From assembly GCA_964441145.1 (NCBI GenBank), contig CAYTUB010000010.1:1-50736 (forward strand): DNA of 50,736 bases. The letters run 5' to 3'. This DNA is from SHLQ01 sp964441145. Its GTDB lineage: Bacteria > Actinomycetota > Acidimicrobiia > Acidimicrobiales > SHLQ01. Position numbers and translations under genes: made by a program. Shown here piece by piece: positions 33,493-41,512 of the stretch; the first letter of the stretch is position 1; each line of letters begins with the position of its first letter. The notes beneath the pieces were generated by a model. It had not been told where the DNA came from. It ran no database searches and saw only the letters and a list, made by a program, of their open reading frames with translations.

Positions 33493-36033
33493 ATGGCTGA
33501 CGACACACACGATGAAAACGAGGACGGCGGGGACCCAGCGAGCAATTTGCGTCGCCTGCGTCTCGAGCGATCTGGCGCGTCCCTAGACGCCGAGGAAGAG
33601 CTGCTCTTCGCGCGCCAGGAACAGCTCGCCAAGCTTCGTAGTCAGATCGAACGGACCCAGTCCGATCAACGCGCCGAACTCGCCCGAATCGAAGAGGCAC
33701 GCGACCAGCTGAACCAGCTCGCCTCCGAGGTAGAGAACCGTCGAACCGAGGTTGACGACTATCGCAGCCAGCTCGCCGACGCCGAGAACGAAGTCAACGA
33801 ACGCCGCACGGCGATCGAGCGCGAAAGCGCCACGCTGACGCGTACGGCATTGGTTGCCGAAGCAGAGGCACGTAAGGAAGCACTCGATCGTGCCGTTGAG
33901 GTTGAACGCTCAGAGCTCGAGCGCTTGCGCAGCGAACTCGACGCCCGACGCGCGGAACTTCGTGAAGAGTCCGAACAGCTCTCTGGCCTCCAGACCGGCT
34001 TGGAGGCCGACCGGTCTGCACTCGAGGAACGAGCAGAGAAGCTCACCACCGACGCGCAAGAGATTAACGAGCTCGAACAAACCGTCGTTGAACGGCGGGC
34101 CGAGATCGATGCTGAACACGAACAACTCAGCGCAGAGCTCGACGAGCGCCGCAACGAAATTCAGTCTGAACACGAACAGCTGCGTGCAGAGCTCGACGAG
34201 CGCCGCGGCGAGATCCAGTCTGAACACGAACAGCTGCGTGCAGAGCTCGACGAACGCCGTAACGAGATCCAGTTAGAGCAAGAGCAGCTCACTGCCGAAC
34301 TCGAGAAACAACGCGCCGCGCTCGAAGAGCAGCGCAAGAACCTCGAGGTCGAAGTTCAACAAGAAAAGGACGATCTCGCCGAGCGTCGACGGGAGCTCGA
34401 CGCCGAACGCGAAAACCTTGGCAACATCGATCAAGCCCTGCTCGATGAGCACGCCGAACTCGAGTCGCTTCGCTCGGCTCGCGCTGAAGCCGAATCTCAA
34501 CGCACGACCCTCACCGCAGAAATCCAGGAGTTGGAGTCGCTGCGTACGCTCACCGCTGAACGAGCCGAAGAGCTCTCTGCGGCTCGAACCCGCTTGAAAG
34601 ATGAGTCCGCTGCGCTTGAGCGTGCGGGTGAAGGCTCAGAAGAAGTGGCCTCCATCTCACGCCTTCTCGGTGAAGAGGTTGACGTCGTCGAGCGGCAGGC
34701 CAGTCTCGACCGCACGAAGGCCGAGCTTGAGACTGTCGAGACAGATCTCGCGAGTCGCCAGAGCAAAAACGAAGAACAACAGGCAACGATCGCCGGCAAG
34801 CACAAAGAAGCGGTTGCTGCACTCGAAGTTGAATTCGAAGCCGAACGCGAGCGTCTGGCTGAAGAACACAAGGACGAGCTCGTCGCTCTGCGAATCATTG
34901 AGGCACAGTCCGCCGACCTCGAAGCACGAAGCCAGACGTTGGAAGCGGTCGAATCTGCGCTCAACGAAACTGCGACCGTTCTGGAGTCCCGTTCGAAAAG
35001 CCTCGAGTCCTTCGAGGTCACACTTGGCGAGAAACAGCGTGCCTTCGAGATACGTGGCGCTCAGCTTGAGACCGAAGCAGCCTCCCTTGAGGCTCGCTCA
35101 GCCGAACTACACAAGCAGCGAGAAGAACTTCAGGCTCTGCAAAGCACGGTCGACGAAGGTCGCGCCGAGGTGCAAGAAGTCAAGGAGCGTTCTGCGTCAT
35201 TGGTCGCAGAACGTGAACAGCTTGATCTCGATGCCGCATTGCTCTCACGCCAGCGTGCCCAAGTCGAACTCGAACGTTCCGAGCTCGTTGGAACAAGTGT
35301 CGAGCTCGATGATCAGCGGACAATGGTCGCCGACCAGCGCGAACACCTCGATGCAGAAAAGACCAACCTCGATCAGCAGCGTCAGGCGCTCGCTGAACAG
35401 CGCCGCCAGCTCAACGAGCAGGGCGAGTTCATTGGACGTCAGCAGAACCAGTTGATCGATCGACGTCGCCAGCTCGATGAAGAAGGCGACATTCTCGACG
35501 AGCGAGCCAAGCAATACGACCGAGACCGCCAAGTTCTCGACGACAAGCTTGAAACCTTTGCTCGACAGCAAACCGACTTTGAAAGCGCCGAAAGCCGATC
35601 CGAAGCCGAATTGGCTCAGCTCAACGAGTTCCGAGCCGAGATCAACATGCGACGCGAAACGCTCAAAGGCGAAGAAGCAGAGCTTCGAAAGCTCGCAGCG
35701 ATCGTCGAAGACCGACGGGAATCGCTCAACGACCAGCAGGCCGAGTTCGATCGCAAACAGACTCAGGTCGCAGCCGAGTCCGGACGTTTGGACTCCGTCC
35801 GAGGCGACAACACCGAAGAGAAGAAGCGTCTCGAAGCCGAACGTATCCACCTCGACGAGATTCGCAAGCGCCTCGCGGCAGAAGAGCGTTCCCTCGAAGA
35901 AGAGCGTGCTCGAATCGCAGAGATGTGGGCACTGGTTGGACGCCACCGAGAACAAGCTCGCCAGGTCATCTCGGCCCTCGGCCCAGAGATCGTGCCGAAC
36001 CCCGGCTCCGGTGTAGGTGCCGTAGAGGGCTAA
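33493..36033 (+). CDS. Giant helical coiled-coil protein 2
   Basis: 846 residues from the ATG at 33493. Acidic N-terminus (DDTHDENEDGGD), then about 800 residues without proline or cysteine, rich in Glu, Arg, Gln, Leu and Ala. Ends with LGPEIVPNPGSGVGAVEG, a loose tail. The C-terminal cap ERARIAEMWALVGRHREQ parallels ERSRIDALWKVVDEHRSS in the gene before, so the two are probably paralogues or partners. It contains a nearly perfect 18-residue repeat (see repeat entry). A fully extended helix this long would span roughly 120 nm. Cytoplasmic by absence of targeting signals. Function unknown; cell shape, septation or chromosome/polar scaffolding are possibilities by analogy only. Confidence 0.8.
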   Translation: MADDTHDENEDGGDPASNLRRLRLERSGASLDAEEELLFARQEQLAKLRSQIERTQSDQRAELARIEEARDQLNQLASEVENRRTEVDDYRSQLADAENEVNERRTAIERESATLTRTALVAEAEARKEALDRAVEVERSELERLRSELDARRAELREESEQLSGLQTGLEADRSALEERAEKLTTDAQEINELEQTVVERRAEIDAEHEQLSAELDERRNEIQSEHEQLRAELDERRGEIQSEHEQLRAELDERRNEIQLEQEQLTAELEKQRAALEEQRKNLEVEVQQEKDDLAERRRELDAERENLGNIDQALLDEHAELESLRSARAEAESQRTTLTAEIQELESLRTLTAERAEELSAARTRLKDESAALERAGEGSEEVASISRLLGEEVDVVERQASLDRTKAELETVETDLASRQSKNEEQQATIAGKHKEAVAALEVEFEAERERLAEEHKDELVALRIIEAQSADLEARSQTLEAVESALNETATVLESRSKSLESFEVTLGEKQRAFEIRGAQLETEAASLEARSAELHKQREELQALQSTVDEGRAEVQEVKERSASLVAEREQLDLDAALLSRQRAQVELERSELVGTSVELDDQRTMVADQREHLDAEKTNLDQQRQALAEQRRQLNEQGEFIGRQQNQLIDRRRQLDEEGDILDERAKQYDRDRQVLDDKLETFARQQTDFESAESRSEAELAQLNEFRAEINMRRETLKGEEAELRKLAAIVEDRRESLNDQQAEFDRKQTQVAAESGRLDSVRGDNTEEKKRLEAERIHLDEIRKRLAAEERSLEEERARIAEMWALVGRHREQARQVISALGPEIVPNPGSGVGAVEG
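34114..34275 (+). repeat. Three 54-bp in-frame repeats in coiled-coil protein 2
   Basis: Units begin with gaacacgaaca at 34114, 34168 and 34222 and each encode an 18-residue unit of the form EHEQLRAELDERRNEIQS. A fourth, diverged unit follows at 34276 (EQEQLTAELEKQRAALEE). Eighteen residues equal five helical turns at 3.6 residues per turn (a heptad plus a hendecad), so the stripe hardly twists. Confidence 0.9.
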
Positions 36034-36050
36034 GCAGGTCCCACCCTCAA

Positions 36051-36101
36051 AGATTTGTCCCCCGTTTGATACCGCATAGGTTCCTAACGGGGGACAGATC
36101 T
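36051..36101. terminator. Long inverted repeat between convergent genes
   Basis: Arms agatttgtcccccgtt (36051-36066) and aacgggggacagatct (36086-36101) match in 15 of 16 positions around a 19-base loop. It lies between the end of the coiled-coil gene (36033) and the end of the convergent lipoprotein gene (36104), with A/T at both outer sides, so it could end transcription in both directions. Confidence 0.7.
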
Positions 36102-36103
36102 AT

Positions 36104-36463
36104 TTATGACGCAGCAACACCGTAGACGTCCGCTTCGGTGTGGATACACGGCAGCGAGATGCTCTCGATGAGCTGACGATCCTCAAGGGAAAGCGCTGTT
36201 GGATCGTTCCGTAGCTGCTCGTCGAGTTCGACGAATTCCTCGAAGTCCAACTCGACGGCCACCGTAAAGAATGCGCATTGGCAATATTCTGCGGGGTCAC
36301 CGAGGTCACTCTCGCCGTCCGCGAGCGCGGTTTGGCATGCCGAGACGAATTGCGTCTCGGTGCGCCGGTTCTGATCTGCAAAGTCAGCCGGCAACCCTTC
36401 GCTCGTGCAAGCAGCGAGGAAGATGGAGAAGCCAGCGAGGAGGAGTGCGAGTCGTCGATTCAC
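36104..36463 (-). CDS. Small lipoprotein of unknown function
   Basis: 119 residues from a GTG at 36463. Signal peptide with lipobox LAAC (Cys19). The mature part has four further cysteines (SACQ, YCQCAFF, LPCIH), probably disulfide-bonded outside the cell, and an acidic helix (DFEEFVELDEQLRND). The open frame continues to 36814 only as antisense of the glycosylase gene. It starts five bases after the glycosylase stop. No family recognised. Confidence 0.7.
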   Translation of the reverse strand: MNRRLALLLAGFSIFLAACTSEGLPADFADQNRRTETQFVSACQTALADGESDLGDPAEYCQCAFFTVAVELDFEEFVELDEQLRNDPTALSLEDRQLIESISLPCIHTEADVYGVAAS

Positions 36464-36468
36464 GGAAG

Positions 36469-37176
36469 TCAGGCTAGCGCTCCGCCGGCCAGTCGTTGCG
36501 CGCGCGTAAAGATGTCGTCGAGCATCTCTTCGGTGAGCCGCCCCGTAAAGGTGTTCTGCTGTGAGACGTGATAGCTGCAAAGCATCACCAAATTGTCGGA
36601 AATGGGCACCTCGACGCCATGACCAAACTTTGGACGAGGTCGAACATCGAAGTGTCGAGCGATCGCGGTTGCCCCTATCCCGCCGAGAGCCACGAGCACC
36701 CGAAGGTTGTCTAACGCCTCGAGCTCGCGGGTCAGAAAGCTTCGACATATGTTTTGTTCGGCGGCCGTCGGCTTGTTGTCCGGCGGTGCGCACTTGACCG
36801 CAGATGTTACCCACGCATCTCGCAGCGTCAGTCCGTCATCGGCCGAGACCGCTTCTGCTTGATTGGCCAGTCCTGCCCGGTGAAGCCCCCGAAAGAGCCA
36901 ATCACCGGATCGGTCACCGGTGAACATTCGCCCCGTCCGGTTCGCACCGTGGGCCGCTGGCGCCAACCCAACGATCGCGATCCGAGCGGCGGGATCACCG
37001 AAGCCGCTAACGGGGCGGCCCCAATACTGTTGATCTGCGTACGCAGCGCGCTTGTCTTGCGCGACCTGGCGTGTCCACTCGACAAGGCGCGGACACTGGG
37101 TGCACGATTCGACATCGATTTGTAGCTTTTTCAGGCCGGTGGCGGTCAAGGTGACGACGATAGCGTGAGAGTCCAT
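36469..37176 (-). CDS. Family 5 uracil-DNA glycosylase (UdgB type, Fe-S)
   Basis: 235 residues. ESCTQCPRLVEW (Cys25, Cys28) with further cysteines in SAVKCAPP and NICRSF fit the [4Fe-4S] site. Motif 1 GLAPAAHGANRTGRMF and the C-terminal motif SYHVSQQNTFTGRLTE are those of UDGb, which removes uracil and other deaminated bases from DNA. The annotated ATG at 37176 sits inside ccatgg, which is also the ATG of the divergent phosphatase; a TTG at 37149 would give the same protein without the first nine residues and avoid the clash. Confidence 0.9.
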   Translation of the reverse strand: MDSHAIVVTLTATGLKKLQIDVESCTQCPRLVEWTRQVAQDKRAAYADQQYWGRPVSGFGDPAARIAIVGLAPAAHGANRTGRMFTGDRSGDWLFRGLHRAGLANQAEAVSADDGLTLRDAWVTSAVKCAPPDNKPTAAEQNICRSFLTRELEALDNLRVLVALGGIGATAIARHFDVRPRPKFGHGVEVPISDNLVMLCSYHVSQQNTFTGRLTEEMLDDIFTRAQRLAGGALA

Positions 37177-37822
37177 GGCTTCTCGAAACGCTGCTCCCCA
37201 GCCAACCGTTGTCCTCTTTGTTCGTCACGGCCAAACCCCGACAACAGGCAGGGTCCTCCCCGGACGTGCCAAAGGGCTGCACCTTGCGGACAAAGGTGTG
37301 CAGCAGGCCGAGACCGCGGGTGCTCGTATCGCCGCGCTCGACCGGGTGAAGGCGATCTACGCATCCCCCATGGAACGTACGCAGGAGACGGCAGCGCCGA
37401 TTGCCAAGGCGTGCAAGCTGCGCGTCCGGACCCACAAAGGCCTCATCGAAGCTGACTTCGGACAGTGGACGGGCAAGAAGCTCTCGGACCTGCGCAAGCT
37501 TCCTGAATGGAAGACCGTGCAGTCCTACCCAAGCGGGTTCCGCTTCCCCGGCGGCGAGAGCTTCCCTGAGATGCAGACCCGAATGACCGGAGCCATCGGC
37601 GAACTGGTGAGCAAACATCCTGGTGAAACGATCGTTGCGGTTTCCCATGCCGACACCATCAAGGCCGCTGTTGCCCACGCCGCCGGAACACCACTTGACC
37701 TCTTCCAGCGCATTGTTGTTTCTCCCTGCTCGGTGAGTGCTGTGATGTACACCCAAACCGGACCCATCGTGTTGAGCGTCAACTCGACGGGCGACGATCT
37801 CTCTGCCCTCGTCCCGAGCTGA
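37175..37822 (+). CDS. Histidine phosphatase (MSMEG_4193 family)
   Basis: 215 residues. Catalytic RHG motif in VVLFVRHGQTP (about 12-22, phospho-accepting His), ASPMERTQETA, and the second histidine in VSHADTIKAAV. It belongs to the phosphoglycerate-mutase-like superfamily, and its neighbours identify the actinobacterial MSMEG_4193 type, always followed by DUF3090 and SCO1664-like genes. The substrate is unknown. The next gene follows after three bases. Confidence 0.85.
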   Translation: MASRNAAPQPTVVLFVRHGQTPTTGRVLPGRAKGLHLADKGVQQAETAGARIAALDRVKAIYASPMERTQETAAPIAKACKLRVRTHKGLIEADFGQWTGKKLSDLRKLPEWKTVQSYPSGFRFPGGESFPEMQTRMTGAIGELVSKHPGETIVAVSHADTIKAAVAHAAGTPLDLFQRIVVSPCSVSAVMYTQTGPIVLSVNSTGDDLSALVPS

Positions 37823-37825
37823 CCA

Positions 37826-38314
37826 ATGGCAACACACGATTTAGGACAGGTCGATTCCTTCACCACAGGCACGGTCGGGCCCAAGGGGCAGCGGGTCTTC
37901 TTTCTTCAGGCCGTCGTCGACAACGAAACATTTTCCTTCCGACTCGAAAAGCAACAGGTCCTCGCTATGGCCGAGCATCTCGCGAACTTGCTCGCGGACC
38001 TTCCCGAGATCAATGCCAACGAGTGGACGAGCGCACCGCAGCTCATCGAACCGGTTGACGCGGTCTGGACCGTGGGTGCGATGGGCGCAATGTATGACTC
38101 CATCGATGACAACATCGTGATCATGGCCGAGGAGATGACTGAAGATCCTGACCTTGAAGACGCCGCAACAGCGACCTTTCGTTTAGGCCGAGGTCAAACC
38201 GTTGCCTTCATCGAGCGGGCACAAGAAGTCGTTGAGGCCGGACGGCCGCCCTGTGCCTTTTGCTCACGGCCGTTGAACTACGGCGTCGACGGATTTTGTC
38301 CCTGCTGGAACTGA
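37826..38314 (+). CDS. DUF3090 family protein
   Basis: 162 residues. Recognised by the opening DLGQVDSFTTGTVGPKGQRVFFLQ, the middle FRLGRGQTVAFIERAQEVVEAGRP and the C-terminal zinc-ribbon-like PCAFCSRPLN and GFCPCWN. The family is confined mostly to actinobacteria and has no known function. Tight spacing with the phosphatase before (3 bases) and the kinase-like gene after (3 bases) makes one operon. Confidence 0.88.
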   Translation: MATHDLGQVDSFTTGTVGPKGQRVFFLQAVVDNETFSFRLEKQQVLAMAEHLANLLADLPEINANEWTSAPQLIEPVDAVWTVGAMGAMYDSIDDNIVIMAEEMTEDPDLEDAATATFRLGRGQTVAFIERAQEVVEAGRPPCAFCSRPLNYGVDGFCPCWN

Positions 38315-38317
38315 GCC

Positions 38318-39079
38318 GTGGTAGACCACGACACCTCCCCCGAAGACGACAGCCCGTTCCGTCCGCGCCCCCGGCTAGACACCAAGGCCGCCCTCGACAT
38401 CCTTCACAATGGCGAGATAGAGGTCCTTGGACGCATGCCCTATTCGTCCAATGCAACGTTCCTTGTCGATCTCGTCGTCGACGGAGACGTTCCCGCCCAG
38501 GCCATCTACAAACCCGAGCGCGGTGAACAGCCGCTATGGGATTTCCCCGGCTCGCTCTACCGACGCGAGGTAGCGGCGTTCTTACTCTCCGAGACGCTCG
38601 GATGGGGCCACGTGCCTCCCACCGTCGCCGTCGAAGGACCAGCCGGTATTGGTTCCTTGCAGTTGTTCGTCCCAGCGATCTTTGATGAGCACTACTTCAC
38701 ACTTCTCGAACGCGAGGAGCTGCATCAGGCCTTCAAGGAAATCGGCGCGTTCGACCTCGTTGCAAACAACACGGACCGAAAATCAGGACACGTGCTGATC
38801 GACCAGGACGATGAGCTCTGGGCGATCGACAATTCGCTGTGTTTCCATCAAGAGTTCAAAGTGCGCACCGTGATCTGGGACTTTGCCGGAGATGACCTCA
38901 GTCTCGAGGTCGAAGAGGGCCTCACGAATCTCCTCGACACCGGCGTGCCCGATGATCTCGGAGCGCTACTCGACCCCTTTGAGCGCGACGCCGTCCTCGG
39001 GCGAGCGCGCATGCTGTTGACGTCGAGGAAATACCCCGACGACCCCACGGGACGCCGCTGGCCCTGGCCAATGGTGTAA
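38318..39079 (+). CDS. SCO1664 family protein (PI3/4-kinase-like fold)
   Basis: 253 residues, GTG start. Kinase-like landmarks: AIYKPERGEQPLWDFPGSLY (ATP-binding lysine), FDLVANNTDRKSGHVLID (catalytic-loop-like D and N) and ELWAIDNSLCFH (metal-binding D). This family sits third in the conserved trio and resembles phosphatidylinositol 3/4-kinases or HipA-like kinases in fold. Together with a phosphatase and DUF3090 it suggests a phosphorylation/dephosphorylation module acting on an unidentified small molecule or protein (inference). Confidence 0.85.
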   Translation: MVDHDTSPEDDSPFRPRPRLDTKAALDILHNGEIEVLGRMPYSSNATFLVDLVVDGDVPAQAIYKPERGEQPLWDFPGSLYRREVAAFLLSETLGWGHVPPTVAVEGPAGIGSLQLFVPAIFDEHYFTLLEREELHQAFKEIGAFDLVANNTDRKSGHVLIDQDDELWAIDNSLCFHQEFKVRTVIWDFAGDDLSLEVEEGLTNLLDTGVPDDLGALLDPFERDAVLGRARMLLTSRKYPDDPTGRRWPWPMV

Positions 39080-39083
39080 CTGG

Positions 39084-39182
39084 CTGGGGCACCGCGAGGT
39101 TCGAACTCATCACTCGACCGTTTACTGCCGTACTCGACCTGATCCGAGCTGTCAGGCGACTTCCGGCTTAACCGGGCCCCGA
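39084..39182 (-). other. Possible degenerate tRNA remnant
   Basis: On the minus strand the segment starts tcggggc, contains gagttcgaacctcg and ends gccccagcca, i.e. CCA-ending acceptor-like and T-loop-like pieces. The T-stem does not pair and the acceptor halves match in only five positions, so this is not a functional tRNA. It may be a decayed tRNA or an old integration site. Confidence 0.25.
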
Positions 39183-39231
39183 CATCGGTCGAAACGCTTA
39201 GTTGGGAACAGATCGGTATGACAGGAGCGAG

Positions 39232-40488
39232 ATGCGACGCAGCTCAAAGCGGTTCCGGCCTTTGAAGAACATGTTGATCGCGACCTGGATCATCTCTCTC
39301 CTATCTTTCATCGCCTTCTCGATCTCCGATGAGAACGTTGCGTGGGCTGCGATCGGCGTGTTCTTTGGCTTTGTTGCCACGGTCTTCACCATCGCCTACC
39401 TGCCGCTTTGGCTACTTACCAGAGATGTCGGGGTTGGCGATGAAAGCCGGCCGAGTCGGGCTAGAAGTCAAGTTGGCGAAGACTTCTCGACAGGTGGTGA
39501 GCCCAACGAGACCTACATCGGCCGCCACGGCGGCGGGGCGGCCCACATAATTCGAGCCGCCCGATACTACGTCGTCGCCTTTAGCAATGACGCCGTATTT
39601 ATTTCGGAGAAGTTGGGGGACCGAGTCCATGCCAAACACTGGGCTAGAGACTTCGCACAATCGCCTGAATCAACGCCGGTCGCACACGTCATAGCGCTCG
39701 ACAGCATCGAGAAAGTCATCCTCGGGCCATTAGTAGAAATCGTGACCGGTGACCGTCGCTTCATGCTTGACGGCTGGTTTAACCGACGCGACGACAGCCA
39801 CCAACGACAACTACTTGACGTAGTCCGTCAACTTGGCCTCGTAGAGCAAGATGACGGGCCGCCCGGAATCTGGGCCCGGACACGCGAAGCCGTACTGCAT
39901 CCAGCGGAGAGAACCTGCGCGACTTCGACAGGTCAAGTCCGGCCCGTTCTCTATCGTTGGGCAATACTGGGAGTCTTCCTATTAGCGTCCTTCTACTCCA
40001 TTTTGGCTTTACTGGGGAACACCGCACCGCTGCTACCAGCACTGATGGCCCCTCCAGCCGCTGCTGCGCTCGTCGCAGCCGTATTGCTACCCATCGGGGT
40101 TGGGGTCGACGACCGCCAGGTCGTCCTGACGCGAGCACTATCGAACTTGAGTATCCCGTGGGCTCAAGTGGCGAAGATCGAAGCAAATTTGGCGTACTTC
40201 AGTTGGCGAAAGCGATATCAACCGGTGCTTACTATTGAGGAACGCACCGGTCGGGTCCGAACCCTACGATTCACCGCAAGTCTTCGAGCTGTGGAGCTCG
40301 GCAATGTATTGCACATGTTTCGAATTCACGGTGCCAAGGTAGGGCTGGACACCCCGCGCCTCATCGACTTCGGCTTCTCACCGGACCAGGCACTCGAGAA
40401 GATCAGCTGCGGCGGAGGGCAGAGCATGTTCGACCTTCGTGCTGGGTACGCCGAAGCGCGTCAGCCCGGCCGGATTCGTTCCTCCTAG
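39232..40488 (+). CDS. Membrane protein of unknown function with two helix pairs
   Basis: 418 residues from the ATG at 39232, supported by AGGAG six bases upstream; a TTG at 39202 is less likely. One hydrophobic hairpin at 13-58 and another at about 241-290, each followed by a beta-rich soluble part; the second (DDRQVVLTRALSNLSIPWAQVAKIEA, then GRVRTLRFTASLRAVELG) resembles a bacterial PH-like fold. The C-terminus has GFSPDQALEKISCGGG. Codon use looks less GC-biased than the neighbours, and a tRNA-like remnant precedes it, so it may be acquired. No named family recognised. Confidence 0.65.
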   Translation: MRRSSKRFRPLKNMLIATWIISLLSFIAFSISDENVAWAAIGVFFGFVATVFTIAYLPLWLLTRDVGVGDESRPSRARSQVGEDFSTGGEPNETYIGRHGGGAAHIIRAARYYVVAFSNDAVFISEKLGDRVHAKHWARDFAQSPESTPVAHVIALDSIEKVILGPLVEIVTGDRRFMLDGWFNRRDDSHQRQLLDVVRQLGLVEQDDGPPGIWARTREAVLHPAERTCATSTGQVRPVLYRWAILGVFLLASFYSILALLGNTAPLLPALMAPPAAAALVAAVLLPIGVGVDDRQVVLTRALSNLSIPWAQVAKIEANLAYFSWRKRYQPVLTIEERTGRVRTLRFTASLRAVELGNVLHMFRIHGAKVGLDTPRLIDFGFSPDQALEKISCGGGQSMFDLRAGYAEARQPGRIRSS

Positions 40489-40527
40489 CTGAGCGACGCG
40501 CTTCGTATCGTGGTCTGGTTGTTTGTT

Positions 40528-40542
40528 GTCGCCGTAGGCGAC
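40528..40542. terminator. Short GC hairpin at the end of etfA
   Basis: gtcgcc-gta-ggcgac, six perfect pairs, touching the etfA stop codon and lying between convergent genes. There is no T-run, so termination is only plausible. Confidence 0.35.
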
Positions 40543-41510
40543 TAGCGGTTCTTGAGCGCCTCGATGAGCTTGGGTACGACGTTGTGCACGTCACCAACGA
40601 TGCCGAGGTCGGCAACACCAAAGATCGGGGCTTCCTCGTCCTTGTTGATCGCGATGATGTTCTTGGAGCCCTTCATGCCAACCAGGTGCTGTGTCGCCCC
40701 AGAGATGCCAAAGGCGAGGTACACGTCGGGCTTAACGACCTTGCCGGTCTGTCCAACCTGCTGGCTGTAGGGAACCCAACCGGCGTCGACGATTGCGCGG
40801 GACGCACCGGCAGCTCCGTTCATGAGCTTCGCGACCTCATCGACCAAGGCAAACTTCTCGGCGTCGCCGAGTCCACGGCCACCGGCCACGACCACTCCCG
40901 CCTCGTCGAGCTTGGGACCATCTGACTCTTCGACGAACGTGTCGATCACCTGCGCCGCACCTGCAGCGCCAGAGTCAGGAACGGCCAATGCGGCCACAGC
41001 CGCAGCACCGCCACCGGTTTCTTCGGCGACAAAGGACTTCGGACGCACGAGCGCGATCTGGGCCTTGCCACCGGTGAACTTGGTCTTGACGTTGGTCGTC
41101 CCGCCAAAGACGGGCTCAAGACCGACGAGCGCGTCGCCGTCGACCTCGAGATCGACCACGTTGGAAACGACCGGCGCATCGAGCGCTACCGACAAACGAG
41201 CAGCGACATCACGCCCGTCGTATGTCGTTCCTGCGAGGACCGCAGCCGGGCCGTTGCCGGCCTCGATCGCACCGGCGATTGCCGCGGCGACGTGAACGCC
41301 TTGCAAGCCCGCCCCGAGGTCTCCGGTTGCCTGGATGGCCTTTGCGCCGTGGGCGCCAGCCTCAGCAGCAAGACCATCGTTCGCGTCGCCACCGAGGACG
41401 ACGGAGACGTCGTCGCTCAGCGTTCGTGCCTTGGCGAGCATTTCGGTGGTCATCGACGAGAGGGAGCCGTCCGCTACTTCGCCGTATACCCAAATGGAGT
41501 TGAGTCCCAT
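40542..41510 (-). CDS. etfA: Electron transfer flavoprotein subunit alpha
   Basis: 322 residues. C-terminal FAD domain with GGRGLGDAEKF, YSQQVGQTGKVVKPDVYLA (FAD signature) and AFGISGATQHLVGMKGS. The heterodimer accepts electrons from acyl-CoA dehydrogenases and passes them to ETF-quinone oxidoreductase. It follows etfB by two bases. Confidence 0.95.
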   Translation of the reverse strand: MGLNSIWVYGEVADGSLSSMTTEMLAKARTLSDDVSVVLGGDANDGLAAEAGAHGAKAIQATGDLGAGLQGVHVAAAIAGAIEAGNGPAAVLAGTTYDGRDVAARLSVALDAPVVSNVVDLEVDGDALVGLEPVFGGTTNVKTKFTGGKAQIALVRPKSFVAEETGGGAAAVAALAVPDSGAAGAAQVIDTFVEESDGPKLDEAGVVVAGGRGLGDAEKFALVDEVAKLMNGAAGASRAIVDAGWVPYSQQVGQTGKVVKPDVYLAFGISGATQHLVGMKGSKNIIAINKDEEAPIFGVADLGIVGDVHNVVPKLIEALKNR

Positions 41511-41512
41511 GA

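Noticed and set aside
39084..39182. Functional tRNA
   Set aside because: T-stem does not pair, acceptor stem has mismatches and the length is about 99 bases; listed only as a possible remnant.
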